Shown: positions 1 through 8,200 of the stretch, piece by piece | Numbering within the stretch: position 1 is the stretch's first letter | Layout of the letters: every line of letters begins with the position of its first letter | Origin: an uncultured Clostridia bacterium | Lineage (GTDB): Bacteria > Bacillota > Clostridia > Christensenellales > UBA1242 | Assembly: GCA_944380695.1 (NCBI GenBank) | Contig: CALWII010000025.1 | Location: forward strand, 1 to 10,424 | Length of the DNA: 10,424 nucleotides | Reading direction: 5' to 3' | Notes under the pieces: generated by a model | Told to the model about the DNA's origin: nothing | What the model saw: only the letters and a program-made list of their open reading frames with translations | Database searches by the model: none | Program-made: the position numbers and the translations under genes

Positions 1-117
1 CGTTATACTTATAAAATTTAAAAAAATACCACATTTTAATCAGTTTTAAATACTTGCTTTTTTATCGGATTTAGATTGAAAATTTGCATTGCATTAAAAT
101 AAATTTAAAGAAAACTC

Positions 118-146
118 TTGTGCGATTAAAATTTATACTGTATAAT
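118..146 (+). promoter_or_regulatory. Predicted sigma-A-type promoter for the transglutaminase-like gene
   Basis: A perfect -10 hexamer TATAAT lies at 141-146, directly preceded by TG. A weaker -35 element, TTGTGC, lies 17 bases upstream at 118-123 and matches the consensus only in its TTG. The predicted start of transcription is near 153, which puts a hairpin at the very 5' end of the mRNA. The spacing and -10 are seen directly; promoter activity is inferred. Confidence 0.6.
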
Positions 147-151
147 AACCA

Positions 152-186
152 AAGACTGACCTTCTATGTTTTCGGGAGGCAGTCTT
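152..186 (+). promoter_or_regulatory. 5'-terminal hairpin masking a Shine-Dalgarno sequence
   Basis: AAGACTG (152-158) pairs perfectly with CAGTCTT (180-186). After one bulged A, CCTTC (160-164) pairs with GGAGG (175-179) using one G-U pair. The result is a 12-pair stem with a 10-nt loop (165-174). No T-tract follows, so it is not a normal terminator. The GGAGG arm is a consensus ribosome binding site 9 nt upstream of the ATG at 189, so the stem would hide that site. Its place at the predicted 5' end could also protect the mRNA from decay. The pairing is seen directly; the roles are inferred. Confidence 0.5.
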
Positions 187-188
187 AA

Positions 189-245
189 ATGTACATAAAA
201 GCTTATTGCAATTTTTTAGTGAGGGTTGAAATTAATGATTTATGA
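189..245 (+). CDS. Possible 18-codon upstream ORF overlapping the next gene
   Basis: ATG at 189 follows a strong GGAGG (175-179) with 9-nt spacing and opens an 18-codon frame, MYIKAYCNFLVRVEINDL, ending in TGA at 243-245. It overlaps the first 11 bases of the transglutaminase-like gene in a different frame, the arrangement typical of translational coupling. The ribosome binding site lies in the 3' arm of the hairpin at 152-186. The peptide has no recognised family. It could be a regulatory leader peptide or a chance frame; the only support is the good ribosome binding site and the overlap. Confidence 0.3.
   Translation: MYIKAYCNFLVRVEINDL
220..225 (+). promoter_or_regulatory. Ribosome binding site fixing the transglutaminase-like start
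   Basis: TGAGGG ends 9 nt before the ATG at 235. The in-frame TTG at 226 directly abuts this motif with no spacing and so cannot be the start it serves. This decides in favour of the ATG at 235. Confidence 0.65.
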
Positions 246-942
246 GAACTATGAACAGTTTGTAGAATATTTAAACAGTCTGGAAACAGACAACAATAAA
301 TTAAATACTATTTTTAAATATGTTTTAGAAAAAGTTCATTATAATTACGACATTTTGACATTGGCGAAGATCCAAGCTAATGAAAATTGGGAATTTGAGA
401 GATACATTGATATAGAAAATCAACAACAAAGAAATGAAGCTTTAAAAAATTTACAAAAAAAATATGGGTTTTCATCAGAAAGTTTTTCTCTGATAGATGA
501 ATCTTATGGTTCTTATCAAATTATTGAAGGGCGCAAAATTTATACGAGTTTGGATTTAGCTGTCAGTGGGGTACTTTTGCATTTAATCGAGGAACCAAAG
601 ATGTTTAATGGTTTGTTGGAAAAGGGCGTTTGTAAAAATGTTGCTCAATTTGTTTACAAGGTGTGCAATGATGTCGGAATTGAATGTGCATATGTTGAGG
701 GTTTATCATCAAACAATATTCATCACGCTTGGAATAAGATCAAGATTGACGATGAAGAAAGGTTTTTTGATTTTACTTATGAATTGTTTATACGAGACAA
801 TCACGATGCCTGGGGCGATAGGCTGACAAAAGGTAGCTGGTTGGGGTTAACATTAGAACAAATGCAACAAATTCAACCATCAAGATATGTGTATTTTGAA
901 TTGCCGGGGAAGGCATCTGGCTCTTCTTTAAAGAGAAAATAA
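235..942 (+). CDS. Transglutaminase-like superfamily protein (cysteine-His-Asp fold), cytosolic
   Basis: A 235-residue protein starting at ATG 235, chosen for the GAGGG 9 nt upstream. The C-terminal half carries the signature of the bacterial transglutaminase-like (papain-fold) superfamily: Cys133 in GVCKNVAQF, His164 in HHAWN (163-167) and Asp179 in FFDFTY. The spacing is right for a Cys-His-Asp triad, so the residues needed for thiol catalysis are present. In this superfamily members act as proteases, amidases or cross-linking enzymes; the substrate here cannot be told. The N-terminal 130 residues are charged, probably helical, and not recognised. There is no signal peptide or membrane segment, so it should be cytosolic, whereas many relatives are secreted or membrane-anchored. 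It appears monocistronic, with its own promoter at 118-146 and a 545-base gap before rpoB. The fold is fairly sure; the function is unknown. Confidence 0.75.
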   Translation: MIYENYEQFVEYLNSLETDNNKLNTIFKYVLEKVHYNYDILTLAKIQANENWEFERYIDIENQQQRNEALKNLQKKYGFSSESFSLIDESYGSYQIIEGRKIYTSLDLAVSGVLLHLIEEPKMFNGLLEKGVCKNVAQFVYKVCNDVGIECAYVEGLSSNNIHHAWNKIKIDDEERFFDFTYELFIRDNHDAWGDRLTKGSWLGLTLEQMQQIQPSRYVYFELPGKASGSSLKRK

Positions 943-1310
943 TTGCAATTTGTTTAGAAAATTTTAACTAACAATTAAGTCCAAAAGCTCCATTTTTTTG
1001 GTAGTAAAAAGGTGATTAAAGCTTGTTAAAGATAATGAGTGTATATAACTATATCAATATATTAAAAATTACCTTTTTAAGTTAGACTGATGCGGTGAAG
1101 GACAATAGATTTTTTCATATCTCAAAAATTATTTTAAAAACATAATTGATCAAAAGGCATAGTATATTCGCTACTGAAAAGATAATATCGTGCTTATTGG
1201 GTGCATAAATAAAAGCAAATTTTACAAAATTCCGTTTTATAATTTTTCCCAAAAAATAACAAAAAAGTTATAAAATAAGAGCTTTTGTCAATATTTTTTT
1301 AAAATATTTG
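943..1310. other. Gene-free AT-rich spacer upstream of the rpoB promoter
   Basis: I find no convincing gene, tRNA or known riboswitch here. It holds a long inverted repeat (1005-1079) and otherwise AT-rich sequence with stops in all frames. There is no trace of rplL or another ribosomal protein gene, which is what normally lies upstream of rpoB. Confidence 0.6.
1005..1079. repeat. 13-bp inverted repeat with a 49-nt interior
   Basis: TAAAAAGGTGATT (1005-1017) pairs with AATTACCTTTTTA (1067-1079) over 13 positions, with one G-U. The right arm ends in TTTTT, so it could act as a poor terminator for the transglutaminase-like gene. The interior is long for that, and chance pairing is likely in such AT-rich DNA. 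Confidence 0.35.
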
Positions 1311-1339
1311 TTGACAAAAATTTTGTTGTGTGGTAAAAT
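1311..1339 (+). promoter_or_regulatory. Strong sigma-A-type promoter for rpoBC
   Basis: A perfect -35 TTGACA (1311-1316) is followed after 17 bases by TAAAAT (1334-1339), with an extended -10 TG at 1331-1332. This is near-consensus for the housekeeping sigma factor. The predicted transcription start is near 1346, giving an rpoB leader of about 140 nt. It explains how rpoBC can be expressed here without the upstream ribosomal protein operon. Confidence 0.85.
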
Positions 1340-1397
1340 AGACTCAACTGATGTTGCGGACAAAAAGAATGAAAGTAAAAAGTGTTTAGATAATGAC

Positions 1398-1440
1398 AGG
1401 GCTAGGCGACACCTTTTTTGTGTTGTCAACCCTTTTTTTT
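1398..1440 (+). terminator. Terminator-like hairpin in the rpoB leader (candidate attenuator)
   Basis: GGCGACAC (1405-1412) pairs with GTGTTGTC (1420-1427) over 8 positions, two of them G-U, around a U-rich 7-nt loop. AGGG (1398-1401) then pairs with CCCT (1430-1433) below a small internal loop. A run of eight T follows at once (1433-1440). This is the shape of an intrinsic terminator, yet it lies between the strong promoter and the rpoB start, 47 nt before the ATG. It should lower read-through into rpoBC and may be regulated. Structure is seen; regulation is inferred. Confidence 0.7.
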
Positions 1441-1487
1441 GTCTTTTAACAAACTGTTTAAGTTTACATTGAAAGGAGAAGCCATTT

Positions 1488-4400
1488 ATGTCACTTAACA
1501 TTAAAAAACAAAAATTTGGTAAAACAGAAAGATATTCCTTTTCAACGCTGGAAGATATCGCTCCTATTCCAAGATTGCTTGATATTCAGCTTGATTCTTA
1601 TAAAAACTTTTTGGAGCACGGGATTCGTAGCGTTTTAGATGATTTTTCTCCTGTAGTTGATTATAGTGGTAAGGCTAAACTATATTTTCTTGATATAAAT
1701 TTGGGCACGGAGCCAACATATTCTGTTAAGGAGTGTAAGAGAAGAGGGGCTTCATATTCCATTCCTCTTAAAGTTAAAGCTAGATTTGTCGTTGAAGAAA
1801 CAGGGGAGGCAGTAGAGCAGGAAGTCTTCTTTGGAGATATTCCTCTTATGACAGATAAAGGGTCTTTCGTTACTAATGGTATCGAAAGAGTTGTTGTTTC
1901 GCAAATTGTTCGTTCTCCAAGTGTATATTTGACTCGTGAAAAAGATGACAATTCAACTTTGCGAGCTCAAATGATTCCAGAAAGAGGAATGTGGTTGGAA
2001 ATTGAACAGGGCGCAAACGAAGCTTTAAAAATGGTTGTAAATCGTGCTGATAAGTTTTCCATTGGTTTGTTTTTAAAATGCTTTGGCTACACTAGTCAAG
2101 AGATTTTAAAACTTTTCGGCGACAACAGATATATTAAAGCTGTTCTTGATAGAGAGCCTCAACAAACCCAGGATGAAGCTTTGTTGGAATTTGCACGAAA
2201 ATCACGCCCTTCAGATGTTCCTTCGGCAGAATCTACAAGAAATTATCTCAATGTTTCATTCTTTACAGACAATTGGTACAACTTGGCAAAAGCAGGGCGA
2301 TTTAAATTTAACAAGCGTCTTTCGATTGCAAACAGAATTGTTGGACTTATTAGTGCAGACAATATCGTAGTAGGTGATGAAGTTTTAGTTAAAGCTGGAG
2401 AGATATTTACAGAAGAATTAGCTCGTAAAGTTCAAGATGCCGGTGTAAACGAGATTTGGATTGCTGTAAACGGTAAGCGTCACTTAATGAGAGGTAACAA
2501 TAGGGTTCGTCTTTCTGCTGTTATACCTTGTGATGAAAAAGCTTTGGGCATAACTGAAGAGGTTTACTATCCAGCTCTTATGCAAATACTTAAAGAAAAT
2601 AAAACAAAAGAGAAAAGATTAGAAGCTATTAGAAATAACGCTAAAAATTTGATTATTACAACTTTGACAATGGACGACATTTTGGCGACAATCAGTTGCT
2701 ATCTTGATGTTTTGGAAGGTGTTGGAAAAACCGATCTTGTTGATCACCTTTCAAACAAACGATTAGCAACAGTTGGCGAATTGTTGCTCACAAAAGCTTT
2801 TCGCCCAGGTGTACAGAAACTTGTTACTAATATAAAAGAATCACTACAAGGAAAAGAATTAGATCAAGTCACACCGTCTCAAATTATTAACCCTAAACCT
2901 GTAAATAAGGCGTTGAAAGATTTCATCGCTCAATCCCAACTTTCACAGTTGCTTGAACAAAAAAATCCGCTTTCTGAACTTTCTCAAAAGCGTCGTATTT
3001 CTGCTGTCGGACCTGGAGGTGTAAAAAAGGAAAGAGCTGATGTTGGTATTCGTGATATTCACTACACCCACTATGGAAGAATTTGTGCAATCGAAACTCC
3101 TGAAGGACAAAACATTGGTCTTATTGACACTTTAGCAATTTATGTCAGAGTGAACGAATATGGCTTTCTTGAAACACCTTATAGACCTGTGGATAAAAAC
3201 ACCGGTGTGGTTTCAAAAGATTTTGTTTACAAAATGGCAGACATAGAAGATACAGCTTATATCGCACAAGCTATTGAACCTCTCGATGAAAATGGGCGAT
3301 TTGTAAATAAAAGAATTATGGCTAGACACGGGGCTGTAATTGCAGAAGTTCCTGCAAGCCAGATTGATTATATGGATGTTTCCCCTCGACAATACATTTC
3401 TGTTGGTAGTGCACTTATTCCTTTCCTTAACTCAAACGAAGTTAACCGTGTTCTTATGGGGGCAAATATGCAACGCCAAGCTGTTCCTGTTCTTCGTCCA
3501 GAAGCCCCTATCATTGGAACAGGTATGGAATATATCGCTGCACGAGACAGTGGAGCTCTTGGTATCGCAAAGCGTGGGGGAAAGGTTTCATATGTAAGTG
3601 CCGATGAAATTAGAATTCTCACTGATGACGGGGATGAAGATATTTACAGATTGACAAAATTCGAAAAAACAAATGCTGAAACTTGCAATAACCAAAAACC
3701 TTGTGTTAAAAAAGGTGAAAAAGTCAAAGCAGGCGACGTTATTTATGATGGTTTTGCTTGTGATAATGGTGAGTTGGCTCTCGGTAAAAATGTACTCGTC
3801 GCTTATATGAACTGGGAAGGGTATAACTTTGAAGATGCTATCCTTATTAATGAAAGATTAGTAAAAGAAGATGTTTATACAACAATCATCCTTAAAGATG
3901 AAGAAATATATTGCCGTAACACAAAGCTGGGTGATGAAATCATAACCAGAGATATTCCAAATCTCGGCGAAGAGGCTTTAAAAAACCTTGATGAAAACGG
4001 TATAATTCGTGTGGGAGCCGAGGTAAGACCAGGCGACATATTAGTAGGGAAAGTTACCCCTAAAGGTGAAACGGAATTAACACCAGAAGAAAGACTGTTG
4101 CGTGCAATTTTTGGTGATAAGGCAAGAGAAGTTCGTGACACATCCCTTCGTGTTAAACACGGAAGTGAGGGAGTAGTAGTTGATGTTCAGGTCTTCTCTA
4201 AAAAGAACAAAGATGAATTAGATGCCGGTGTTAATATGATGGTTAAAGTCATTATAGCACAAAAGAGAAAACTTTCTGTCGGCGATAAAATGGCAGGTCG
4301 ATACGGTAATAAAGGTGTCGTTTCTATTATTATGCCTGAAAACGATATGCCATTTATGGCTAATGGTAAAACTGTTGACATCTTGCTTAACCCATTAGGT

Positions 4401-5195
4401 GTCGCTTCTCGTATGAATGTCGGCCAAGCACTCGAAACACATCTCGGTCTTGTCGCAGGAAGCCTTGGATGGAAAATAGCCACACCAGACTTTGATGGTG
4501 CTAATATTAATCAAATTAAAGAACTGCTTGTAAGCAATAACTTCCCAGCTGACGGTAAAGTTCAGCTATATGATGGAAGAACAGGAGAACCTTTCGCAAA
4601 TCCTGTTACAGTTGGAACAAAATATATGCTTAAACTTGAGCATATGGTCGATTCCAAAATTCACGCTCGTTCAATTGGATCCTATTCTCTTATTACGCAA
4701 CAACCACTAGGAGGAAAATCTCTGTTTGGTGGACAAAGATTCGGGGAAATGGAAGTTTGGGCTCTTGAAGCATACGGAGCAAGTCATATTCTTCAAGAAA
4801 TGTTGACTATTAAGTCTGATGATGTTTCTGGTAGAGTTAAAACTTATGAGTCAATTATTAGAGGTCAACCTATTGCAGAACCTGGAATACCTGAATCGTT
4901 TAAGGTTCTTGTTAAAGAATTGCAATCGTTAGGACTAGATATCAAAATTTTAACTGACAATGACCAAGAGATTTCGATTAATGAACTGTCTATGGATGAA
5001 CAGGATCAACATATCACTCCTGTTGAAGCAGAACATTCATTCGATGATCTGTCTCTAGATTTTGATGAACTTCTCGCACAAGAAGCAAAAGAAGAAGAAC
5101 ACAATGAAATCAAAGAATCTATGGAAGAAGACGCATCTCGTGATGCAATTAGCGAATCTGATCTATTCGACGATTTTGGTGATTTTGACGAATAA
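1488..5195 (+). CDS. rpoB: DNA-directed RNA polymerase subunit beta
   Basis: The beta subunit of RNA polymerase forms, with beta', the catalytic cleft that makes RNA from DNA. The protein is 1235 residues, close to the Bacillota norm. The start ATG has AAGGAG 9 nt upstream. Landmarks: the rifamycin-pocket segment at 481-507, with SQLSQ (483-487) and KRRISA (501-506); ETPEG just after it; the WEGYNFEDA motif with Glu782 and Asp783; a flap region near 800-925 without the long insertion of gamma-proteobacteria; and the catalytic-face lysines Lys934 and Lys942 in KMAGRYGNK. The tail from about 1163 is highly acidic, with about 28 Asp/Glu and only three Lys/Arg in 73 residues. Oddities: pocket residues Leu488, Glu490, Gln500 and Val507, and Tyr939 in place of the usual His. 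Identity is certain. The gene is co-transcribed with rpoC and is probably controlled at the leader hairpin. Confidence 0.99.
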   Translation: MSLNIKKQKFGKTERYSFSTLEDIAPIPRLLDIQLDSYKNFLEHGIRSVLDDFSPVVDYSGKAKLYFLDINLGTEPTYSVKECKRRGASYSIPLKVKARFVVEETGEAVEQEVFFGDIPLMTDKGSFVTNGIERVVVSQIVRSPSVYLTREKDDNSTLRAQMIPERGMWLEIEQGANEALKMVVNRADKFSIGLFLKCFGYTSQEILKLFGDNRYIKAVLDREPQQTQDEALLEFARKSRPSDVPSAESTRNYLNVSFFTDNWYNLAKAGRFKFNKRLSIANRIVGLISADNIVVGDEVLVKAGEIFTEELARKVQDAGVNEIWIAVNGKRHLMRGNNRVRLSAVIPCDEKALGITEEVYYPALMQILKENKTKEKRLEAIRNNAKNLIITTLTMDDILATISCYLDVLEGVGKTDLVDHLSNKRLATVGELLLTKAFRPGVQKLVTNIKESLQGKELDQVTPSQIINPKPVNKALKDFIAQSQLSQLLEQKNPLSELSQKRRISAVGPGGVKKERADVGIRDIHYTHYGRICAIETPEGQNIGLIDTLAIYVRVNEYGFLETPYRPVDKNTGVVSKDFVYKMADIEDTAYIAQAIEPLDENGRFVNKRIMARHGAVIAEVPASQIDYMDVSPRQYISVGSALIPFLNSNEVNRVLMGANMQRQAVPVLRPEAPIIGTGMEYIAARDSGALGIAKRGGKVSYVSADEIRILTDDGDEDIYRLTKFEKTNAETCNNQKPCVKKGEKVKAGDVIYDGFACDNGELALGKNVLVAYMNWEGYNFEDAILINERLVKEDVYTTIILKDEEIYCRNTKLGDEIITRDIPNLGEEALKNLDENGIIRVGAEVRPGDILVGKVTPKGETELTPEERLLRAIFGDKAREVRDTSLRVKHGSEGVVVDVQVFSKKNKDELDAGVNMMVKVIIAQKRKLSVGDKMAGRYGNKGVVSIIMPENDMPFMANGKTVDILLNPLGVASRMNVGQALETHLGLVAGSLGWKIATPDFDGANINQIKELLVSNNFPADGKVQLYDGRTGEPFANPVTVGTKYMLKLEHMVDSKIHARSIGSYSLITQQPLGGKSLFGGQRFGEMEVWALEAYGASHILQEMLTIKSDDVSGRVKTYESIIRGQPIAEPGIPESFKVLVKELQSLGLDIKILTDNDQEISINELSMDEQDQHITPVEAEHSFDDLSLDFDELLAQEAKEEEHNEIKESMEEDASRDAISESDLFDDFGDFDE

Positions 5196-5221
5196 TTTTA
5201 GCAAACAAAAGGGAGAAAGTT

Positions 5222-8200
5222 ATGTTTGAACTTAACAACTTTGATTCAATTAAAATAGGCATTGCCTCGCCAGAGAAAATTCGTGAGTGGTCACACGGCG
5301 AGGTGACTAAACCAGAAACGATAAACTATCGTACGCAAAAACCAGAAAAAGACGGTCTGTTTTGTGAGAAAATATTTGGACCAAGAAAAGACTGGGAACG
5401 TCACTGCGGTAAATATAAGCGAATTCGATATCGTGGCGTGGTTTGTGACAAATGTGGGGTAGAAGTAACGAGGGCTAAAGTGCGCCGTGAAAGAATGGGG
5501 CATATTGAACTTGCTGCGCCTGTAACACATATTTGGTTTTTCCGCTCTGTCCCATCTAGGATTGGTACTTTGTTGGACTTAACTCCAAAAGTTCTTGAAC
5601 AAATTGTTTATTATGTTAATTATATCGTTATTGACCCAAAAAATACCGAGTTTGTTTATAAACAAGTTATTACAGACAAAGAATATCGTGACGCCGTTGA
5701 GAAGTATGGTTATGGTTCATTTGAGGTTTCTATGGGCGCAGAAGCGATCAAAAAACTTTTGTCGCAAGTCGATCTTCAAAAAGAAAGTAAAGAACTTAAA
5801 GCTTCTCTTCCTTCAATGAAAGGGCAAAGAAGAATTAAAGCTATCAAAAAGTTGGAAGTGGTTGAATCTTTCTTAAAGAGCGGTAATAATCCAACCTGGA
5901 TGGTTTTAGATGTATTGCCAGTTTTACCTCCTGATTTACGACCTATGGTCCCACTTGATGGCGGGCGTTATGCTTCTTCTGATTTAAATGATTTATATAG
6001 AAGAGTTATTAATAGAAACAACCGTTTGAAAAAACTTATGGAGCTCGGAGCACCTGAAGTTATCATTAGAAATGAAAAACGAATGCTACAAGAAGCAGTT
6101 GATAATCTTATTGATAATGGTAAAAGAGGAAGAGCTGTTCAAGGTTCTAAACAAAGAGATTTGAAATCTTTGACCGCTATGTTGACTGGTAAACAAGGGC
6201 GTTTTAGACAAAATTTACTTGGCAAGCGTGTTGATTATTCCGGTCGTTCTGTTATTGTTGTTGGCCCTGAATTAAAGATGTATCAATGTGGTCTGCCAAA
6301 GGAAATGGCACTCGAATTATTTAAGCCGTTTATCATTAACCGACTTATTGAACTTAATAAAACCAACAATTTTAAGAGCGCAAAAAGAATGATTGAGCGG
6401 GAAAAACCAATTGTATGGGATATCCTTGCAGAAGTTATAAAAGAACACCCTGTTCTTTTAAACCGTGCACCAACTCTTCACAGACTTTCTGTTCAGGCGT
6501 TTGAGCCGGTTTTGGTGGAGGGTAGAGCAATTAAACTTCATCCTTCTGTCTGCACCGCATTTAATGCCGATTTCGACGGTGACCAAATGCCTGTGCACGT
6601 TCCTCTTTCTATTGATGCTCGAACAGAGGCGCGAACATTGATGTTGGCATCAAACAACATATTAAAACTTGCTGATGGTGAGCCTATTGTTACTCCAACT
6701 CAAGATGTCATTTTGGGTTGCTATTCAATGACACAAATTTTACCTGGCAAAAAAGGTGAAAAAAGTATTTTTTCTTCACCAGAAGAAGCTATTTTAGCTT
6801 ATCAAGCAGGAACATTGAGTTTACAAGCAGAAATTCAGGTGCGCTTTACCAAAGAGGTTGATGGTAAGACATATTCAAAGCGTTTAACTACCTCAGTTGG
6901 AAGAATTATTTTCTCTGAAAATCTTCCTCAAGGATTGTTGCTTGATAGAAGCAAAGAAGAAAATTATTGTGAGATTGAATGTAATAAAATTGTAACCAAA
7001 AGCGACTTAAAAAATATCATTGCATTGGCTTATGACAAGCTTGGAACAACGGAATGTTCTATTCTTATTGATAAAATAAAGGATTTGGGTTATAAATATT
7101 CGACCTTGATTGCAAACACAATTAATGCATTCGATGGAAGTGAGCCTGAAACCAAGAAGCAATATGTGGCAGAAGCTGAAAGCAAAGTATTAGAAAACGA
7201 AAAGCTGTTCCGTAGAGGATTAATCACCAATGATGAAAAAGTTGATGCGAATGTTGATATCTGGAATGAAGTTCAGTCAAAAATTGATAAGGATACACTA
7301 AACTTCTTGAAAGACGGCAATCCTCTTAAAACTATCATCATTTCTGGCGCTCGTGGTAATAATCACCACCTTGCTACGCTTTGCGGTATGGTTGGATTAA
7401 AAACAGCCGCTTCCGGTCAAAAAATTGATATTCCTGTTAAATCAAACTTCATTCAGGGGCTTCAACCAGTTGAGCATTTCCTTTCAGCTCGTGGTGCCAG
7501 AAAGGGACTTATGGACACGGCTTTGAAAACAGCCGATTCAGGTTATTTAACAAGAAGACTTGTTGACATCGCACAAGATGTTGTTGTTACAACAGAAGAC
7601 TGTTTTGCTGATAACGGTGAAGCTGTTAAGGGGATGTGGGTTAGCGACTTATATCAAAATGGAAATTTGCAAGAAAAATTAAGTGATAGAATTTATGGTC
7701 GAGTTTCTGTTAACGACATTATTAACCCTAAAACAGGCGAAATAATTGTAAAAGCAAACGAAATGATTTCCAAACAACAATCTTTAGATGTTGTTGCTGC
7801 CGGTATAAAACGAGTTCAAATCAGAACGCTCTTAACCTGTAGATGCAGACACGGAGTTTGTGCTAAATGCTATGGTAGAGATTTGTCTGGCAAAGCACAA
7901 GTTACTGTGGGTGAGGCAGTTGGTGTTATCGCAGCACAATCTATCGGTGAGCCAGGTACACAGTTGACGATGAGAACTTTCCACTCTGGTGGTTCTGCTG
8001 CGGCTGCCGATATTACGCAAGGTCTTCCTAGAGTTGAGGAAATCTTCGAAGCACGAAGACCTAAAGGCGAATGTGTTTTAAGCGAAGTCGCTGGTAAGGT
8101 TAGCATAAAACAAGATTCAAAATATTATATAATCATAGTTCAGTCAAAAGATGGCGATGTTGAATATGAAGTCAAAAAGCCAGCTGTACTAAATGTTAAA

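Noticed and set aside
226..234. TTG at 226 as the start of the transglutaminase-like gene
   Set aside because: It touches the GAGGG motif with no spacing, while the ATG at 235 is 9 nt downstream of it.
981..1001. CCAAAA/TTTTGG stem as terminator of the transglutaminase-like gene
   Set aside because: Only six pairs with a 9-nt loop and no T-run after the stem.
1285..1317. TTGTCAA/TTGACAA inverted repeat as a divergent promoter or operator
   Set aside because: No -10 element lies at acceptable spacing on the minus strand, and there is no leftward gene to serve. The arms are joined by AT-rich sequence with a bulge.
1268..1501. Minus-strand frame of 77 codons across the rpoB promoter and leader
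   Set aside because: It covers the strong promoter, the leader hairpin and the rpoB start. Its sequence shows no domain and no ribosome binding site.
3368..4483. Several 84-98 codon minus-strand frames inside rpoB
   Set aside because: They are antisense shadows of a highly conserved gene, with no domain of their own.
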